Shown: piece after piece, positions 1-7,780 of the stretch
Position numbering within the stretch: position 1 is the first letter of the stretch
Layout: the number at the start of each line of letters is the position of its first letter
DNA from: CABQCM01 sp965145485
Lineage (GTDB): Bacteria > Bacillota > Clostridia > Oscillospirales > Acutalibacteraceae
Length of the DNA stretch: 23,447 bases
Direction of reading: 5' to 3'
NCBI GenBank assembly: GCA_965145485.1
Contig: CBCTCU010000044.1
Location: 1 to 23,447, forward strand
Position numbers and translations under genes: made by a program
Notes under the pieces: model-generated
Told to the model about the DNA's origin: nothing
What the model saw: only the letters and a program-made list of their open reading frames with translations
Databases searched by the model: none

Positions 1-332
1 AAATGCACAAATCTATGCTATAATAAGCGCAACCAATGGAAATCCCACCGCCAGCCGGTCGATTTGGATGGCAAGCAGGGGGCGTTACGGCCATGGAGGA
101 GTGCGAGCTGCGCTTACGGTTAGCCCCCTTCTGTATGGCTTGCGAACGAAAGGCAATGTCAAGCGCGCCGATGCCGGCCGCGATTGTGTGCCGCCGGATG
201 GGGCGGATAATTCCGGGGGATATATGAGATTGGAGCAACCGGCGCCCCGAGCCGGATGGTTCTAACCGGGGCGGATGCTGTGCCGCAGGAGATGCCGGCG
301 GCTGCGGCAGGCATGCTAAAGGAGGAGTATCG
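1..332. other. Left-edge non-coding stretch
   Basis: No convincing gene is seen here. Short open frames exist on both strands but have no ribosome binding site and no recognisable protein character. A TATAAT hexamer lies at 19-24 on the plus strand; its -35 box would fall outside the window. The rest is GC-rich sequence leading to the ribosome binding site of the gene at 333. It may be the leader of that gene. Confidence 0.4.
19..24 (+). promoter_or_regulatory. Possible -10 box at the window edge
   Basis: A perfect TATAAT is seen at 19-24. The matching -35 hexamer would lie around position -4 to 2, so it cannot be tested here. If it is real, transcription would start near 31 and give the gene at 333 a leader of about 300 nt. 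Confidence 0.3.
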
Positions 333-1004
333 ATGCCGATGACTGACAGTTATATTGATGTCATGCTGGGGGAACAGAGCCACCGTATCCAGATCCGGCA
401 TGAGGATCGTCCGTGCGACGCGTATATCGCTGTGGATGGCCAACAGGTGTCCAGCCGGCTGAAAATGCTGCCTTATAATGGAGGGGCCCACTATTTTGAG
501 GTCGACGGGCACCGGCTGGTGCTGGTCATCGCGCGCAGCGATTCCGACCAGCCTTGGGAATACGATTGCTTTGTCGACGATGTGTCGGTTGTCAACGGCA
601 TGCCCTTCTGGTTTGGCAAGGCCGACCTGGTGACCGTAAGGCGCTGGGAAAAAAGCCGGCGGGGCGGGAAGATCAATTATTGGCTGGTAGCCTGCGCGAA
701 AGGCGCCCTCATTGGTTGCGCGATTTTTTTCGTGCTCTTTGTCGGCGGCTGGATTGGAAAGATGGACATCACCTGGGTCCATCTCGTTGCCTCGGTGGTT
801 CCCCTGACGGCGCTGTATGCCATTTTCGTTCCCTTTGAATGGAAAAACAACGAGGCGGCTTACCATCAGTATCTCTCCTATCGCAGCGACGAGCAGGGCG
901 CGGCGGGCAGCGGTACTGAGGATGCGCCGGCGCAGACGGCCGATGTGGAAACCAGCCCGGATGAGGCGGTCGGGCAGCCTACGGAGGATCATCCAGCACC
1001 CTAA
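333..1004 (+). CDS. Hypothetical membrane protein with N-terminal beta-rich domain
   Basis: This 223-residue protein has no function I can name. Residues 1-105 are polar and look beta-rich, with aromatic/VDG patterns around residues 52-90 that loosely recall FAIM1-type beta-sandwiches; that resemblance is weak and is only an inference. Two hydrophobic segments follow at about 117-139 and 147-168, so the protein is probably anchored with its N-terminal domain and its acidic, Ala/Glu/Thr-rich tail (about 185-223) on the same side of the membrane. No signal peptide is seen. The ATG at 333 is chosen because GGAGGAG at 321-327 sits 5 nt upstream; a second ATG at 339 would leave 11 nt. A terminator follows 35 nt after the stop, so the gene is probably monocistronic or last in its unit. 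Confidence 0.8.
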   Translation: MPMTDSYIDVMLGEQSHRIQIRHEDRPCDAYIAVDGQQVSSRLKMLPYNGGAHYFEVDGHRLVLVIARSDSDQPWEYDCFVDDVSVVNGMPFWFGKADLVTVRRWEKSRRGGKINYWLVACAKGALIGCAIFFVLFVGGWIGKMDITWVHLVASVVPLTALYAIFVPFEWKNNEAAYHQYLSYRSDEQGAAGSGTEDAPAQTADVETSPDEAVGQPTEDHPAP

Positions 1005-1038
1005 AACAAGATCATACGGGGAGCGTATTCCCCATGCG

Positions 1039-1075
1039 AAAGTAGGCGCCCATGTTTTGTGGGCGTCTACTTTTT
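1039..1075 (+). terminator. Intrinsic terminator after the membrane protein gene
   Basis: The arm AGTAGGCGCCCA (1041-1052) pairs with TGGGCGTCTACT (1060-1071) with one G-T wobble around a 7-nt loop, extended by AA/TT. A run of five T follows. It ends the unit that starts at or before 333. Confidence 0.85.
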
Positions 1076-1240
1076 GTTTGGGTAGGGAAAACGCCGATTC
1101 CGTTGATGGAGGAGCTTTGCTCTGTAACAATGTCGTCGCTTTAAGCACCGAGCCAAGCGAGCTGCTAACAAACAAAGCACCAACCGAAGAAGGTTGTCGT
1201 TTGAATGGCAGTCCCCGGTTAACGGGCTATGGGGGTTGTG

Positions 1241-1456
1241 ATGCAAGTAAAACAAAATTTAGCGCGTATTGAGATGCTTGCCGGCCAGATGATGGCTTCG
1301 CTGCATCCGAGGCATAACAACCTCAGGCTGATGCAGCGAGATGAGCTTTTGCTGCAAAATTTGTATAAGGGGAAGCTAGGGACAAAAACCTTGTTCCACA
1401 GCAGACGCCAGACCTTATGGTTTATCCTTCGTTTGTGGGTGGTAAGGGGAAAGTAA
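1241..1456 (+). CDS. Possible small protein, 71 residues
   Basis: This is a doubtful frame with no family I recognise. The first 45 residues look protein-like: a Lys/Arg/Leu helix-forming N-terminus with several Met residues. The last 20 are basic and Trp-rich. The start used is the ATG at 1241; an in-frame ATG lies at 1229. Only a G run precedes it, not a clear AGGAGG site. It ends directly against the ATG of the next small frame, as in a translationally coupled pair. It could equally be a decayed remnant. Confidence 0.22.
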   Translation: MQVKQNLARIEMLAGQMMASLHPRHNNLRLMQRDELLLQNLYKGKLGTKTLFHSRRQTLWFILRLWVVRGK

Positions 1457-1594
1457 ATGACGGTGGACAAAATCGTTTTCTACCCGAGCTTTTCCAGACC
1501 CGCTTTGCCGGAATTCGGGCAAATGGCTCCGGCGCAAAAGCAGCTCGATTTTTTGAAAAGACTAGAAGTCTTTTTTTCATCCTTGAGAGAATGA
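1457..1594 (+). CDS. Possible small protein, 45 residues
   Basis: The ATG at 1457 immediately follows the TAA of the preceding small frame, with AAGGGG at 1444-1449 as a plausible ribosome binding site 7 nt upstream. The predicted peptide starts MTVDKIVFYPSF and ends in a Leu/Phe/Lys-rich amphipathic segment. I do not recognise it. The terminator-like hairpin at 1556-1577 lies inside its last third, which counts against the whole frame being used. It is offered only as a candidate. Confidence 0.25.
   Translation: MTVDKIVFYPSFSRPALPEFGQMAPAQKQLDFLKRLEVFFSSLRE
1556..1577 (+). terminator. Terminator-like hairpin in the gap before marR
   Basis: AAAAGACT (1556-1563) pairs perfectly with AGTCTTTT (1567-1574) around a 3-nt loop, and the T run continues to 1577. 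The stem is short and AT-rich. It implies a short transcript upstream, or insulation of the marR promoter from read-through. Confidence 0.45.
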
Positions 1595-1735
1595 AGCCGG
1601 AAACAGAATCCCCGAAACCGTGCCAAGGTTACCATGGCCGCCGGTTAACGCTTGGCGCGTCAGGCGCAAGGATGGAAGCTGGCTGTGGCTTTGATAAGAG
1701 AATGAAAACGTTTTATGAACAATTTTCCGCTCCGG

Positions 1736-1763
1736 TTGATTTTACAGGGAACTGTGTTATAAT
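1736..1763 (+). promoter_or_regulatory. Promoter of the marR-ABC exporter unit
   Basis: TTGATT (1736-1741) and TATAAT (1758-1763) are separated by 16 nt. This matches a housekeeping-sigma promoter and would start transcription near 1770, about 40 nt before the marR GTG start. Confidence 0.75.
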
Positions 1764-1778
1764 AACTAACAGTGTTAG
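1751..1778. promoter_or_regulatory. Likely MarR operator palindromes
   Basis: Two perfect palindromes lie over the promoter: GTTAT-A-ATAAC (1756-1766, covering the -10 box) and CTAACA-G-TGTTAG (1766-1778, covering the expected start site). Their centres are 11 bp apart, one helical turn. An outer pair ACTGT (1751-1755) / ACAGT (1769-1773) is also present. MarR proteins typically bind such sites and repress their own operon, so autoregulation is inferred. Confidence 0.6.
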
Positions 1779-1808
1779 CATTGTGAGAAAACGAAAGGTG
1801 GCGAGCAG

Positions 1809-2252
1809 GTGGATTATTCCAAAGCGGCGTCTCAGCTTATCGACCGAATGCTTCGCTTTGTGCACACGCCGACGCAACGCAAGATCAGCGACTTCCCAAA
1901 GGGGGAAATGTTCATTCTCAACTACCTCGTCGATAAGGATACCCCGGTGCCCCCCAGCGAACTGAGCACGGCCATGCAGGCGAGCACGGCTCGGGTTGCC
2001 GCCGCGCTCAACAGCCTGGAGGCCAAGGGCGAGGTCATCCGCCAAGCCGACAGCACCGACCGGCGCCGTACGCTGGTCATCCTGACCCCCAGGGGCAGGG
2101 AGATTATCTTAGAGCGCCGCCAGGCTATGCACCGTCATATCGAGCAGATTCTGCGCTCGCTCGGGGAAGAGGACACGGCGGAGTTGATCCGGCTTCTTGA
2201 CCGTCTGCGGGAAATTCAAGGGGAGGGCCTCTTTCCGCCGCCGTTTGTCTAG
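1809..2252 (+). CDS. MarR-family transcriptional regulator
   Basis: This 147-residue protein matches the size and layout of MarR winged-helix repressors, which bind DNA as dimers and usually release it when a small ligand or oxidant is sensed. An N-terminal dimerisation helix is followed by a winged helix-turn-helix: recognition helix about 56-74 and a wing carrying the typical D-S-T-D-R-R-R-T motif at 81-88. C-terminal helices complete the dimer interface. The start is the GTG at 1809, with AAAGGTGG just upstream. It lies 115 nt before the ABC exporter genes in the same direction and has palindromes on its own promoter, so it most likely represses itself and the exporter. The inducer cannot be read from the sequence. 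Confidence 0.9.
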   Translation: MDYSKAASQLIDRMLRFVHTPTQRKISDFPKGEMFILNYLVDKDTPVPPSELSTAMQASTARVAAALNSLEAKGEVIRQADSTDRRRTLVILTPRGREIILERRQAMHRHIEQILRSLGEEDTAELIRLLDRLREIQGEGLFPPPFV

Positions 2253-2366
2253 ACGCCGCGTTACGTCCTTGACGCGGTTGCCCCTCCTCGGAGGAAAAAC
2301 ACGATCCTTTCGGCTAACACGGTTGGTAAATCAGATTATATTGATTGGAAGGGGGAGTCCAACGCC

Positions 2367-4517
2367 GTGCGTATTTTTCGTTACTTAAAACAGGACGCCG
2401 GTACGGTGGTGCTCATTGTCCTGCTTTTGGTTTTGCAGGCTTTTTGTGATCTTTCGCTGCCATCTTATACCAGCGACATCGTCGATATCGGCATTCAGCA
2501 GGGGGGCATTGACTCGGCCGTGCCTCAGGAAATCAGCGCGGATACCCTCGCCGACCTCGAACTGTTCATGACCCAGGAGCAGATCGAGACAGTCGGCGAA
2601 GCTTTTGAACAGGAAGATGGAGGAAATTATGTATTAAAGGAAACCCATGCGGAGCAGCTCGATGCGCTCAACGACATCTTTGGCGTGCCCATGGTCATCG
2701 TCTCCCAGCTCCGGGCGGAGAATGAAACCGCGCTGGTACAAATGAAGGGGGCGGTTGCCAATGGGATCATTACCAAGCAGCAGCTTCTTGACCAAAAAGA
2801 CGAGGCTATCGATTCCATGGGAGGAATTTCCGACAGCCTGATTGATCAGATGGCCGTCGCCTTCCTCAAGCAGGAGTACGAAAGTATCGGGCTGGATACC
2901 GGTAAAATTCAGTTGGATTATATGCTGTCGGTTGGGATGAAGATGCTGGGGGTGACCCTACTGTCGGTGGCCGCCGCCGTGATTGTCGGCCTGCTGGCCA
3001 GCCGCACTGCGGCTGGCGTGGCCATGCGGCTGCGCAGCCGGGTGTTTGAAAAGGTGGTCTCCTTCTCCAACGCCGAGCTCGACCGCTTTTCCACCGCCTC
3101 GCTCATCACCCGCAGCACCAACGATATCCAGCAGGTGCAGATGGTCATTGTCATGATCCTGCGCATGGTGCTGTACGCCCCCATTCTCGGCATCGGCGGC
3201 ATCATCAAGGTGGCCGGCACCAAAACCGGCATGGGCTGGATCATCGGCGTGGCCGTGGCCGCCATTTCGGTGGTGGTCGTCGTGCTGATGGTGGTGGCCA
3301 TGCCCAAATTCAAAAAGATGCAGACTCTGGTAGACCGGCTGAATCTGGTCAGCCGCGAGATCCTTACCGGCGTGCCGGTGATCCGCGCCTTCAGCCGCGA
3401 AAAGCATGAGGAGGAGCGCTTTGACGCCGCCAACCGCGACCTGACCGGCACCCAGCTATTCACCAACCGGGTGATGACCTTTATGATGCCCATCATGATG
3501 TTTTTGATGAACGGCATCAGCGTCATGATCGTCTGGTTCGGCGCCAAGGGGGTCGACCTGGGCAACATGCAGGTGGGCGATCTGATGGCCTTCATCACCT
3601 ACACCATGCAGATCTGCATGGCCTTTATGATGATCACCATGATCTCGATCATGCTGCCGCGCGCCAATGTGGCCGCCGGGCGAATCGACGAGGTGCTGTC
3701 CGCCGAGCCCAGCATCCGGGATAAGGAAAGGGTCAACGACCGGGAGGACTTCCGGGGGGCAGTGCAGTTCCACGACGTGTCGTTCCATTACCCAGGGGCG
3801 GAGGGCAATGTGCTTGAGCACATCGATTTTACCGCCGAGCCGGGCAAAACCACCGCCATCATCGGCAGCACCGGCAGCGGCAAATCCACGCTGGTGCACC
3901 TTATCCCCCGTTTTTACGACGTCACCGGCGGCAGCGTGGCCATCGACGGGGTGGACATCCGCGATATGAGCCAGCACAAGCTGCACAGCCTGCTCGGCTT
4001 TGTGCCTCAGAAGGGAATCCTCTTTAGCGGCGATATCGAATCCAACCTCAAATTCGGCGGGGAGGATATCACCGATGAGGCCATGAAGCAGGCGGCCGAG
4101 ATCGCGCAGGCGTCCGGCTTCATCGAGGAGAAGGAGGAGGGCTATCACAGCCCCATAGCCCAGGGCGGTACCAACGTTTCGGGCGGGCAGAAGCAGCGGC
4201 TGTCCATAGCGCGGGCGATTGCCAAAAATCCACGCGTTTATATTTTTGACGACAGCTTTTCGGCCCTGGATTATAAAACCGACGTCGTGCTGCGCAGGGC
4301 GTTGGCCGAGACGGTGGGCGACGCCACCGTCATCATCGTGGCGCAGCGCATCTCCACCATCCTCCATGCAGACCAGATCATCGTGCTCGACGAGGGCAAG
4401 ATCGCCGGAATCGGCACCCACGAGCAGCTTCTTCAAAGCTGCCCTGCATACCAGGAAATCGCACGCAGCCAGCTCAGCGCCAAGGAGCTGGGAGAGAAGG
4501 AAGGTGACGAGCAATGA
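2367..4517 (+). CDS. Heterodimeric ABC exporter, subunit with degenerate ATP site and external insert
   Basis: This 716-residue half-transporter has an N-terminal membrane domain and a C-terminal ATPase domain. Walker A is GSTGSGKST (about 499-507) and the signature VSGGQ (604-608) is canonical. Walker B ends in Asp-Asp (628-629), so the catalytic Glu is replaced by Asp. That is the mark of the degenerate half in exporters such as BmrCD, LmrCD and TM287/288. The first hydrophobic segment (about 13-33) is separated from the second (about 188-211) by some 150 polar, acidic residues, which should form an extracytoplasmic domain. The start is a GTG at 2367 behind GGAAGGGGGAG. The stop overlaps the next gene by ATGA. 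Efflux of drugs or toxic compounds is inferred from the family and the MarR neighbour; the substrate is unknown. Confidence 0.92.
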   Translation: MRIFRYLKQDAGTVVLIVLLLVLQAFCDLSLPSYTSDIVDIGIQQGGIDSAVPQEISADTLADLELFMTQEQIETVGEAFEQEDGGNYVLKETHAEQLDALNDIFGVPMVIVSQLRAENETALVQMKGAVANGIITKQQLLDQKDEAIDSMGGISDSLIDQMAVAFLKQEYESIGLDTGKIQLDYMLSVGMKMLGVTLLSVAAAVIVGLLASRTAAGVAMRLRSRVFEKVVSFSNAELDRFSTASLITRSTNDIQQVQMVIVMILRMVLYAPILGIGGIIKVAGTKTGMGWIIGVAVAAISVVVVVLMVVAMPKFKKMQTLVDRLNLVSREILTGVPVIRAFSREKHEEERFDAANRDLTGTQLFTNRVMTFMMPIMMFLMNGISVMIVWFGAKGVDLGNMQVGDLMAFITYTMQICMAFMMITMISIMLPRANVAAGRIDEVLSAEPSIRDKERVNDREDFRGAVQFHDVSFHYPGAEGNVLEHIDFTAEPGKTTAIIGSTGSGKSTLVHLIPRFYDVTGGSVAIDGVDIRDMSQHKLHSLLGFVPQKGILFSGDIESNLKFGGEDITDEAMKQAAEIAQASGFIEEKEEGYHSPIAQGGTNVSGGQKQRLSIARAIAKNPRVYIFDDSFSALDYKTDVVLRRALAETVGDATVIIVAQRISTILHADQIIVLDEGKIAGIGTHEQLLQSCPAYQEIARSQLSAKELGEKEGDEQ

Positions 4518-6370
4518 GCGAAAAGGATACCACTCGTGTCAGCCGGCCGCATGGCCCCCGGGGAGGCCCGGGCGGCGGCATGGTGCCGGGAGAAAAGGCC
4601 AAGGATTTTGGCGGGACGGTGAAAAAGCTCTTAGCGTATATCGGCCGGTATAAGGCGGGGGTGGCGGCTGTGCTGCTCTTTGCGGTCGGGAGCACGGTCT
4701 TTACCATCGTCGGGCCTAAGATTTTGGGCAGGGCGACCACCGCGCTGTTCGAGGGGCTGGTCGCCAAGGTCACCGGGGCCGGCGGCATCGATTTCGGCTA
4801 TATTGGCGAGACCCTCCTGTTTGTGCTGGGAATCTACGCGGCCAGCGCCCTGTTCAACTTTGTACAGGGCTGGATCATGACCGGCATCTCGCAGAAAATC
4901 TGTTACCGCATGCGGCGGGAGATCAGTGAAAAAATCAACCGCATGCCCATGAAATATTTTGAATCCAAAACGGTAGGCGAGGTTCTATCCCGCATCACCA
5001 ACGACGTGGACACCCTGGGCATGAGCCTCAACCAGAGCGTGACCCAATTAATTACCTGCATTGCCACCATCCTCGGCGTGCTGGTGATGATGCTGACCAT
5101 CAGCCCCTTGATGACCCTGATCGCGGTCATCATCCTGCCGGTTTCGGTCATCTTTGTCAGCTTGATTGTGCGCATCAGCCAAAAGCATTTCCGCGCGCAG
5201 CAAACGCTGCTTGGCGACGTCAACGGCCAGGTGGAGGAGGTCTATTCGGGGCACAACATCGTCAAGGTCTTTAACCGCGAGCAGGCGGTGACCGAGACCT
5301 TCAACCGCACCAACGGGGAGCTGTACGAGTCGGCATGGAAAAGCCAGTTCCTCTCAGGTCTGATGCAGCCGGTGATGAACTTTGTCTCCAATCTGGGCTA
5401 CGTCGGCGTGGCCATCGTGGGCGGCATCTTAGCCGCCGGCGGGTCGATCAGCGTGGGCGACATCCAGGCCTTTATCCAATATGTCCGTAATTTTACCCAG
5501 CCGATCACCCAGCTTGCGCAGGTATCCAACATGCTGCAGTCCATGGCCGCGGCGGCCGAGCGGGTGTTTGAATTCCTCGACGAGGAAGAGGAGGATCAGA
5601 CGGTGGAAAACCCCGCCCCTGTGGACCATATCCAGGGCGAGGTCACCTTTGACCACGTCCACTTCGGCTACGATCCCGAGCAGATCATCATCAACGATTT
5701 CAACTGCGAGGTGACCCCGGGGCAGATGATTGCCATCGTCGGCCCCACCGGCGCGGGCAAGACCACCATGGTCAAGCTGCTCATGCGTTTTTACGACGTG
5801 GTGGACGGCAGCATCCGGGTCGACGGGCGCGATGTACGCGAATACAATCGCGGCGAGCTGCGCCAGGCCTTCGGCATGGTGTTGCAGGATACCTGGCTGT
5901 TTAAGGGCACCATCATGGAAAACATCCGTTACGGCAAGCTGGACGCCACCGACGAGGAGGTCATCGAGGCGGCCAAGGCGGCCTATGCCCATCACTTTAT
6001 CACCACCCTGCCGGGCGGCTATTCGATGGAGCTCAATGAGGACGCCTCCAACGTTTCGCAGGGGCAGCGCCAGTTGCTCACCATCGCGCGGGCGATTTTG
6101 GCCAATAAGCCCATCTTGATCCTCGACGAGGCGACCTCCAGCGTCGATACCCGCACCGAAGGGCGCATCCAGCAGGCGATGAACAACCTGATGAAGGGGC
6201 GCACCAGCTTTGTGATCGCCCACCGGCTGTCGACCATCAAGGACGCCGACCGGATTCTGGTCATGCGCGATGGGGATATCGTTGAGCAGGGCACGCATGA
6301 GGAGCTGCTCGAGCGGGGCGGCTTCTATGCCGATCTTTACAACAGCCAGTTTGAGGATATCTCGGCCTGA
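4514..6370 (+). CDS. Heterodimeric ABC exporter, subunit with catalytic Walker B
   Basis: This is the 618-residue partner half-transporter. It overlaps the upstream gene by 4 nt (ATGA), which suggests translational coupling and equal dosage. After a Gly/Pro-rich cytoplasmic N-terminus (about 9-25) come six membrane helices and an ATPase domain with Walker A GPTGAGKT (410-417), Walker B ending Asp-Glu (538-539) and a divergent signature VSQGQ (514-518). Its intact Walker B pairs with the partner's intact signature to form the working ATP site. Its altered signature pairs with the partner's altered Walker B to form the degenerate site. This complementarity supports an obligate heterodimer. Which compound is exported is not visible. 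Confidence 0.92.
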   Translation: MSEKDTTRVSRPHGPRGGPGGGMVPGEKAKDFGGTVKKLLAYIGRYKAGVAAVLLFAVGSTVFTIVGPKILGRATTALFEGLVAKVTGAGGIDFGYIGETLLFVLGIYAASALFNFVQGWIMTGISQKICYRMRREISEKINRMPMKYFESKTVGEVLSRITNDVDTLGMSLNQSVTQLITCIATILGVLVMMLTISPLMTLIAVIILPVSVIFVSLIVRISQKHFRAQQTLLGDVNGQVEEVYSGHNIVKVFNREQAVTETFNRTNGELYESAWKSQFLSGLMQPVMNFVSNLGYVGVAIVGGILAAGGSISVGDIQAFIQYVRNFTQPITQLAQVSNMLQSMAAAAERVFEFLDEEEEDQTVENPAPVDHIQGEVTFDHVHFGYDPEQIIINDFNCEVTPGQMIAIVGPTGAGKTTMVKLLMRFYDVVDGSIRVDGRDVREYNRGELRQAFGMVLQDTWLFKGTIMENIRYGKLDATDEEVIEAAKAAYAHHFITTLPGGYSMELNEDASNVSQGQRQLLTIARAILANKPILILDEATSSVDTRTEGRIQQAMNNLMKGRTSFVIAHRLSTIKDADRILVMRDGDIVEQGTHEELLERGGFYADLYNSQFEDISA

Positions 6371-6425
6371 GGCCCCCTGCTGCATGGAACCGGCGCCATC
6401 CACATAAAATAAGGAGAGCCGGCGG

Positions 6426-6454
6426 TAGACAGGATCGAAAAGGCGTGGTATCAT
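6426..6454 (+). promoter_or_regulatory. Promoter for the lipid-kinase unit
   Basis: TAGACA (6426-6431) and TATCAT (6449-6454) are 17 nt apart, each one base off consensus. The expected start is near 6461, just before the inverted repeat at 6468-6507, and gives a leader of about 380 nt for the gene at 6842. The overlapping CATAAT at 6452-6457 would need a 20-nt spacer and is less likely. Confidence 0.5.
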
Positions 6455-6467
6455 AATCTTAAAGTAA

Positions 6468-6507
6468 CATGGTTGCCATCAGGCCAGTGAGCCATATGGC
6501 AACCATG
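6468..6507. repeat. Perfect 12-bp inverted repeat at the head of a leader
   Basis: CATGGTTGCCAT (6468-6479) is exactly complementary to ATGGCAACCATG (6496-6507). Inside the loop, GGC (6482-6484) pairs with GCC (6491-6493) around CAGTGA, leaving a symmetric 2x2 internal loop, so the whole 40 nt folds into one long hairpin. No T run follows, so it is not an intrinsic terminator. Its place just after the expected start site fits either a repressor operator or a 5' RNA hairpin. Confidence 0.7.
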
Positions 6508-6841
6508 CCATCGGCGGCGTCCCCTACGTGGGTAGCGAGGGCGCGGGAAGACGCCGCAGGGATGTCCCGCCTGATGCGGGCAATTGGTATGACCACTCGG
6601 TTTGTGTGCGTACCGCGAGTGCAAACCCGCTGCAAGGCCCCGTGGGCGGCACGGTTTCGGAACCCACCGGCCGCCGCACAGAAGGGGCGACTTGCGAACA
6701 AAGGGGCGCCCGCGACGGGCCGGGTGGAATGCCGCCGGGGCATCGACGAGCCGATTTGCCCTCGCCGGGGGAGGCTGCGTAGCCCCAGCGCCGACCCTCT
6801 CGGTGGTTTGGGACGTATCCATCAGGAAAGGAAGGGCGCCG
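6508..6841 (+). other. Long GC-rich leader, no gene supported
   Basis: An open frame in phase with the gene at 6842 extends back to 6602, but its sequence is rich in Arg/Gly/Pro/Cys and lacks the fold of the family. The real kinase start is at 6842 with its own ribosome binding site. Several local inverted repeats, such as CACTCG...CGAGTG near 6594-6623, could fold. I recognise no known RNA class. Confidence 0.4.
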
Positions 6842-7780
6842 ATGAAAACCGCTTTGATTATCAACCCCTGCGCGGGGCAGCGCAAAGCCATGAAGCATCT
6901 CAAGGAGATTGCGGCCGTATTTCAAAATGCGGGGGATATGACCGCTTCCTTTGTCACCCGCCGTGCGGGGGACGGCGCCCGGCTTGCCCGAAGGCTTTCC
7001 CGGTATGCCGGCCGGATTGTCTGCATCGGCGGGGATGGTACCTTTCACGAGGTGGTGCAGGGGGTCATGCAGGCCGAAAAGCGGCCTCCTATCGGGTATA
7101 TTCCGGCCGGTACGACCAACGACATGTCCCGTAGCCTGGGGCTGTCCCATCATATGGTGCAGGCCGCGCGGGATATCCTGGACGGGGTTGTGCAGCCGCT
7201 GGATATCGGTCGGTTTGGCGAGCGCGCTTTTACCTACGTCGCTGCATTCGGCGCTTTTACCCGGGTGTCTTACCGCACCCCGCAGAAGCTGAAAAACCTC
7301 TTTGGTCACGCCGCCTATGTCTGGGCGGGGGCCAGGAGCCTCCCCACCCTGCGGGGGCAGAGACTGAGGATACAGACCGAAAGCCAGCTGTATCATGGGG
7401 AATTTATCTATGGCTCGCTGAGCAACGCCGTATCGTTGGGCGGGGTGCTGCGTTTTGCGCCTGGTATGGTGGACACGGGGGATGGCCTTTTGGAGCTGCT
7501 GCTTATCCGGGTACCCCGCACCCCTGCCGAGTTGGCCGATTGCGTGAGAGCCGTCGCCACCCGCCGGTTTGACAGCCCGCTGATTACCCTCGAGCAGGTC
7601 CGCCGGGCCGAGGTGACCGCCGACCCCCGCATGCCATGGGCCCTTGACGGGGAGAGGGCCCCCGGCCGCCGTCACATCCTGCTCGAGGCGGATCCCGGTG
7701 CCATTGCCGTGATCCGGCCGCGTACAAATCCCCGGCAACCCAAGGTTCCTCATTGTTTTGGAAAGGAGCGAGAAGAATGA
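6842..7780 (+). CDS. Diacylglycerol kinase-like lipid kinase
   Basis: This 312-residue protein belongs to the DagK/YegS/sphingosine kinase-like family, which phosphorylates diacylglycerol or related lipids with ATP at the inner face of the membrane. The N-terminus M-K-T-A-L-I-I-N-P-C-A-G matches the family's opening strand and nucleotide loop. GGDGT (63-67) is the diagnostic ATP-binding motif, followed by HEVVQG. P-A-G-T-T-N-D (about 90-96) is the second conserved loop. A C-terminal beta-sandwich domain follows. The ATG at 6842 is used because AGGAAAGGA lies just upstream and the family motif begins at once. The gene overlaps the next by ATGA. A role in recycling diacylglycerol to phosphatidate (as for DgkB) is likely, but the lipid substrate is not proven. 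Confidence 0.88.
   Translation: MKTALIINPCAGQRKAMKHLKEIAAVFQNAGDMTASFVTRRAGDGARLARRLSRYAGRIVCIGGDGTFHEVVQGVMQAEKRPPIGYIPAGTTNDMSRSLGLSHHMVQAARDILDGVVQPLDIGRFGERAFTYVAAFGAFTRVSYRTPQKLKNLFGHAAYVWAGARSLPTLRGQRLRIQTESQLYHGEFIYGSLSNAVSLGGVLRFAPGMVDTGDGLLELLLIRVPRTPAELADCVRAVATRRFDSPLITLEQVRRAEVTADPRMPWALDGERAPGRRHILLEADPGAIAVIRPRTNPRQPKVPHCFGKEREE

Larger units (their letters stand above)
1076..1735. other. Weakly coding stretch between two units
   Basis: Between the terminator at 1075 and the MarR promoter there is no gene of ordinary size. Two very small plus-strand frames (1241-1456 and 1457-1594) and a hairpin with a T run at 1556-1577 suggest that something short may be transcribed here; they are listed separately at low confidence. 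A frame that continues to 1965 overlaps the MarR gene in another phase and is rejected. Confidence 0.4.

Noticed and set aside
159..1175. 338-residue minus-strand open frame
   Set aside because: It overlaps the membrane protein gene and its terminator on the other strand and has an Arg/His/Pro-rich product with no motif.
6602..6841. N-terminal extension of the lipid kinase
   Set aside because: The family fold begins at the ATG at 6842, which has its own AGGAAAGGA site; the upstream residues are Arg/Gly/Pro/Cys-rich.
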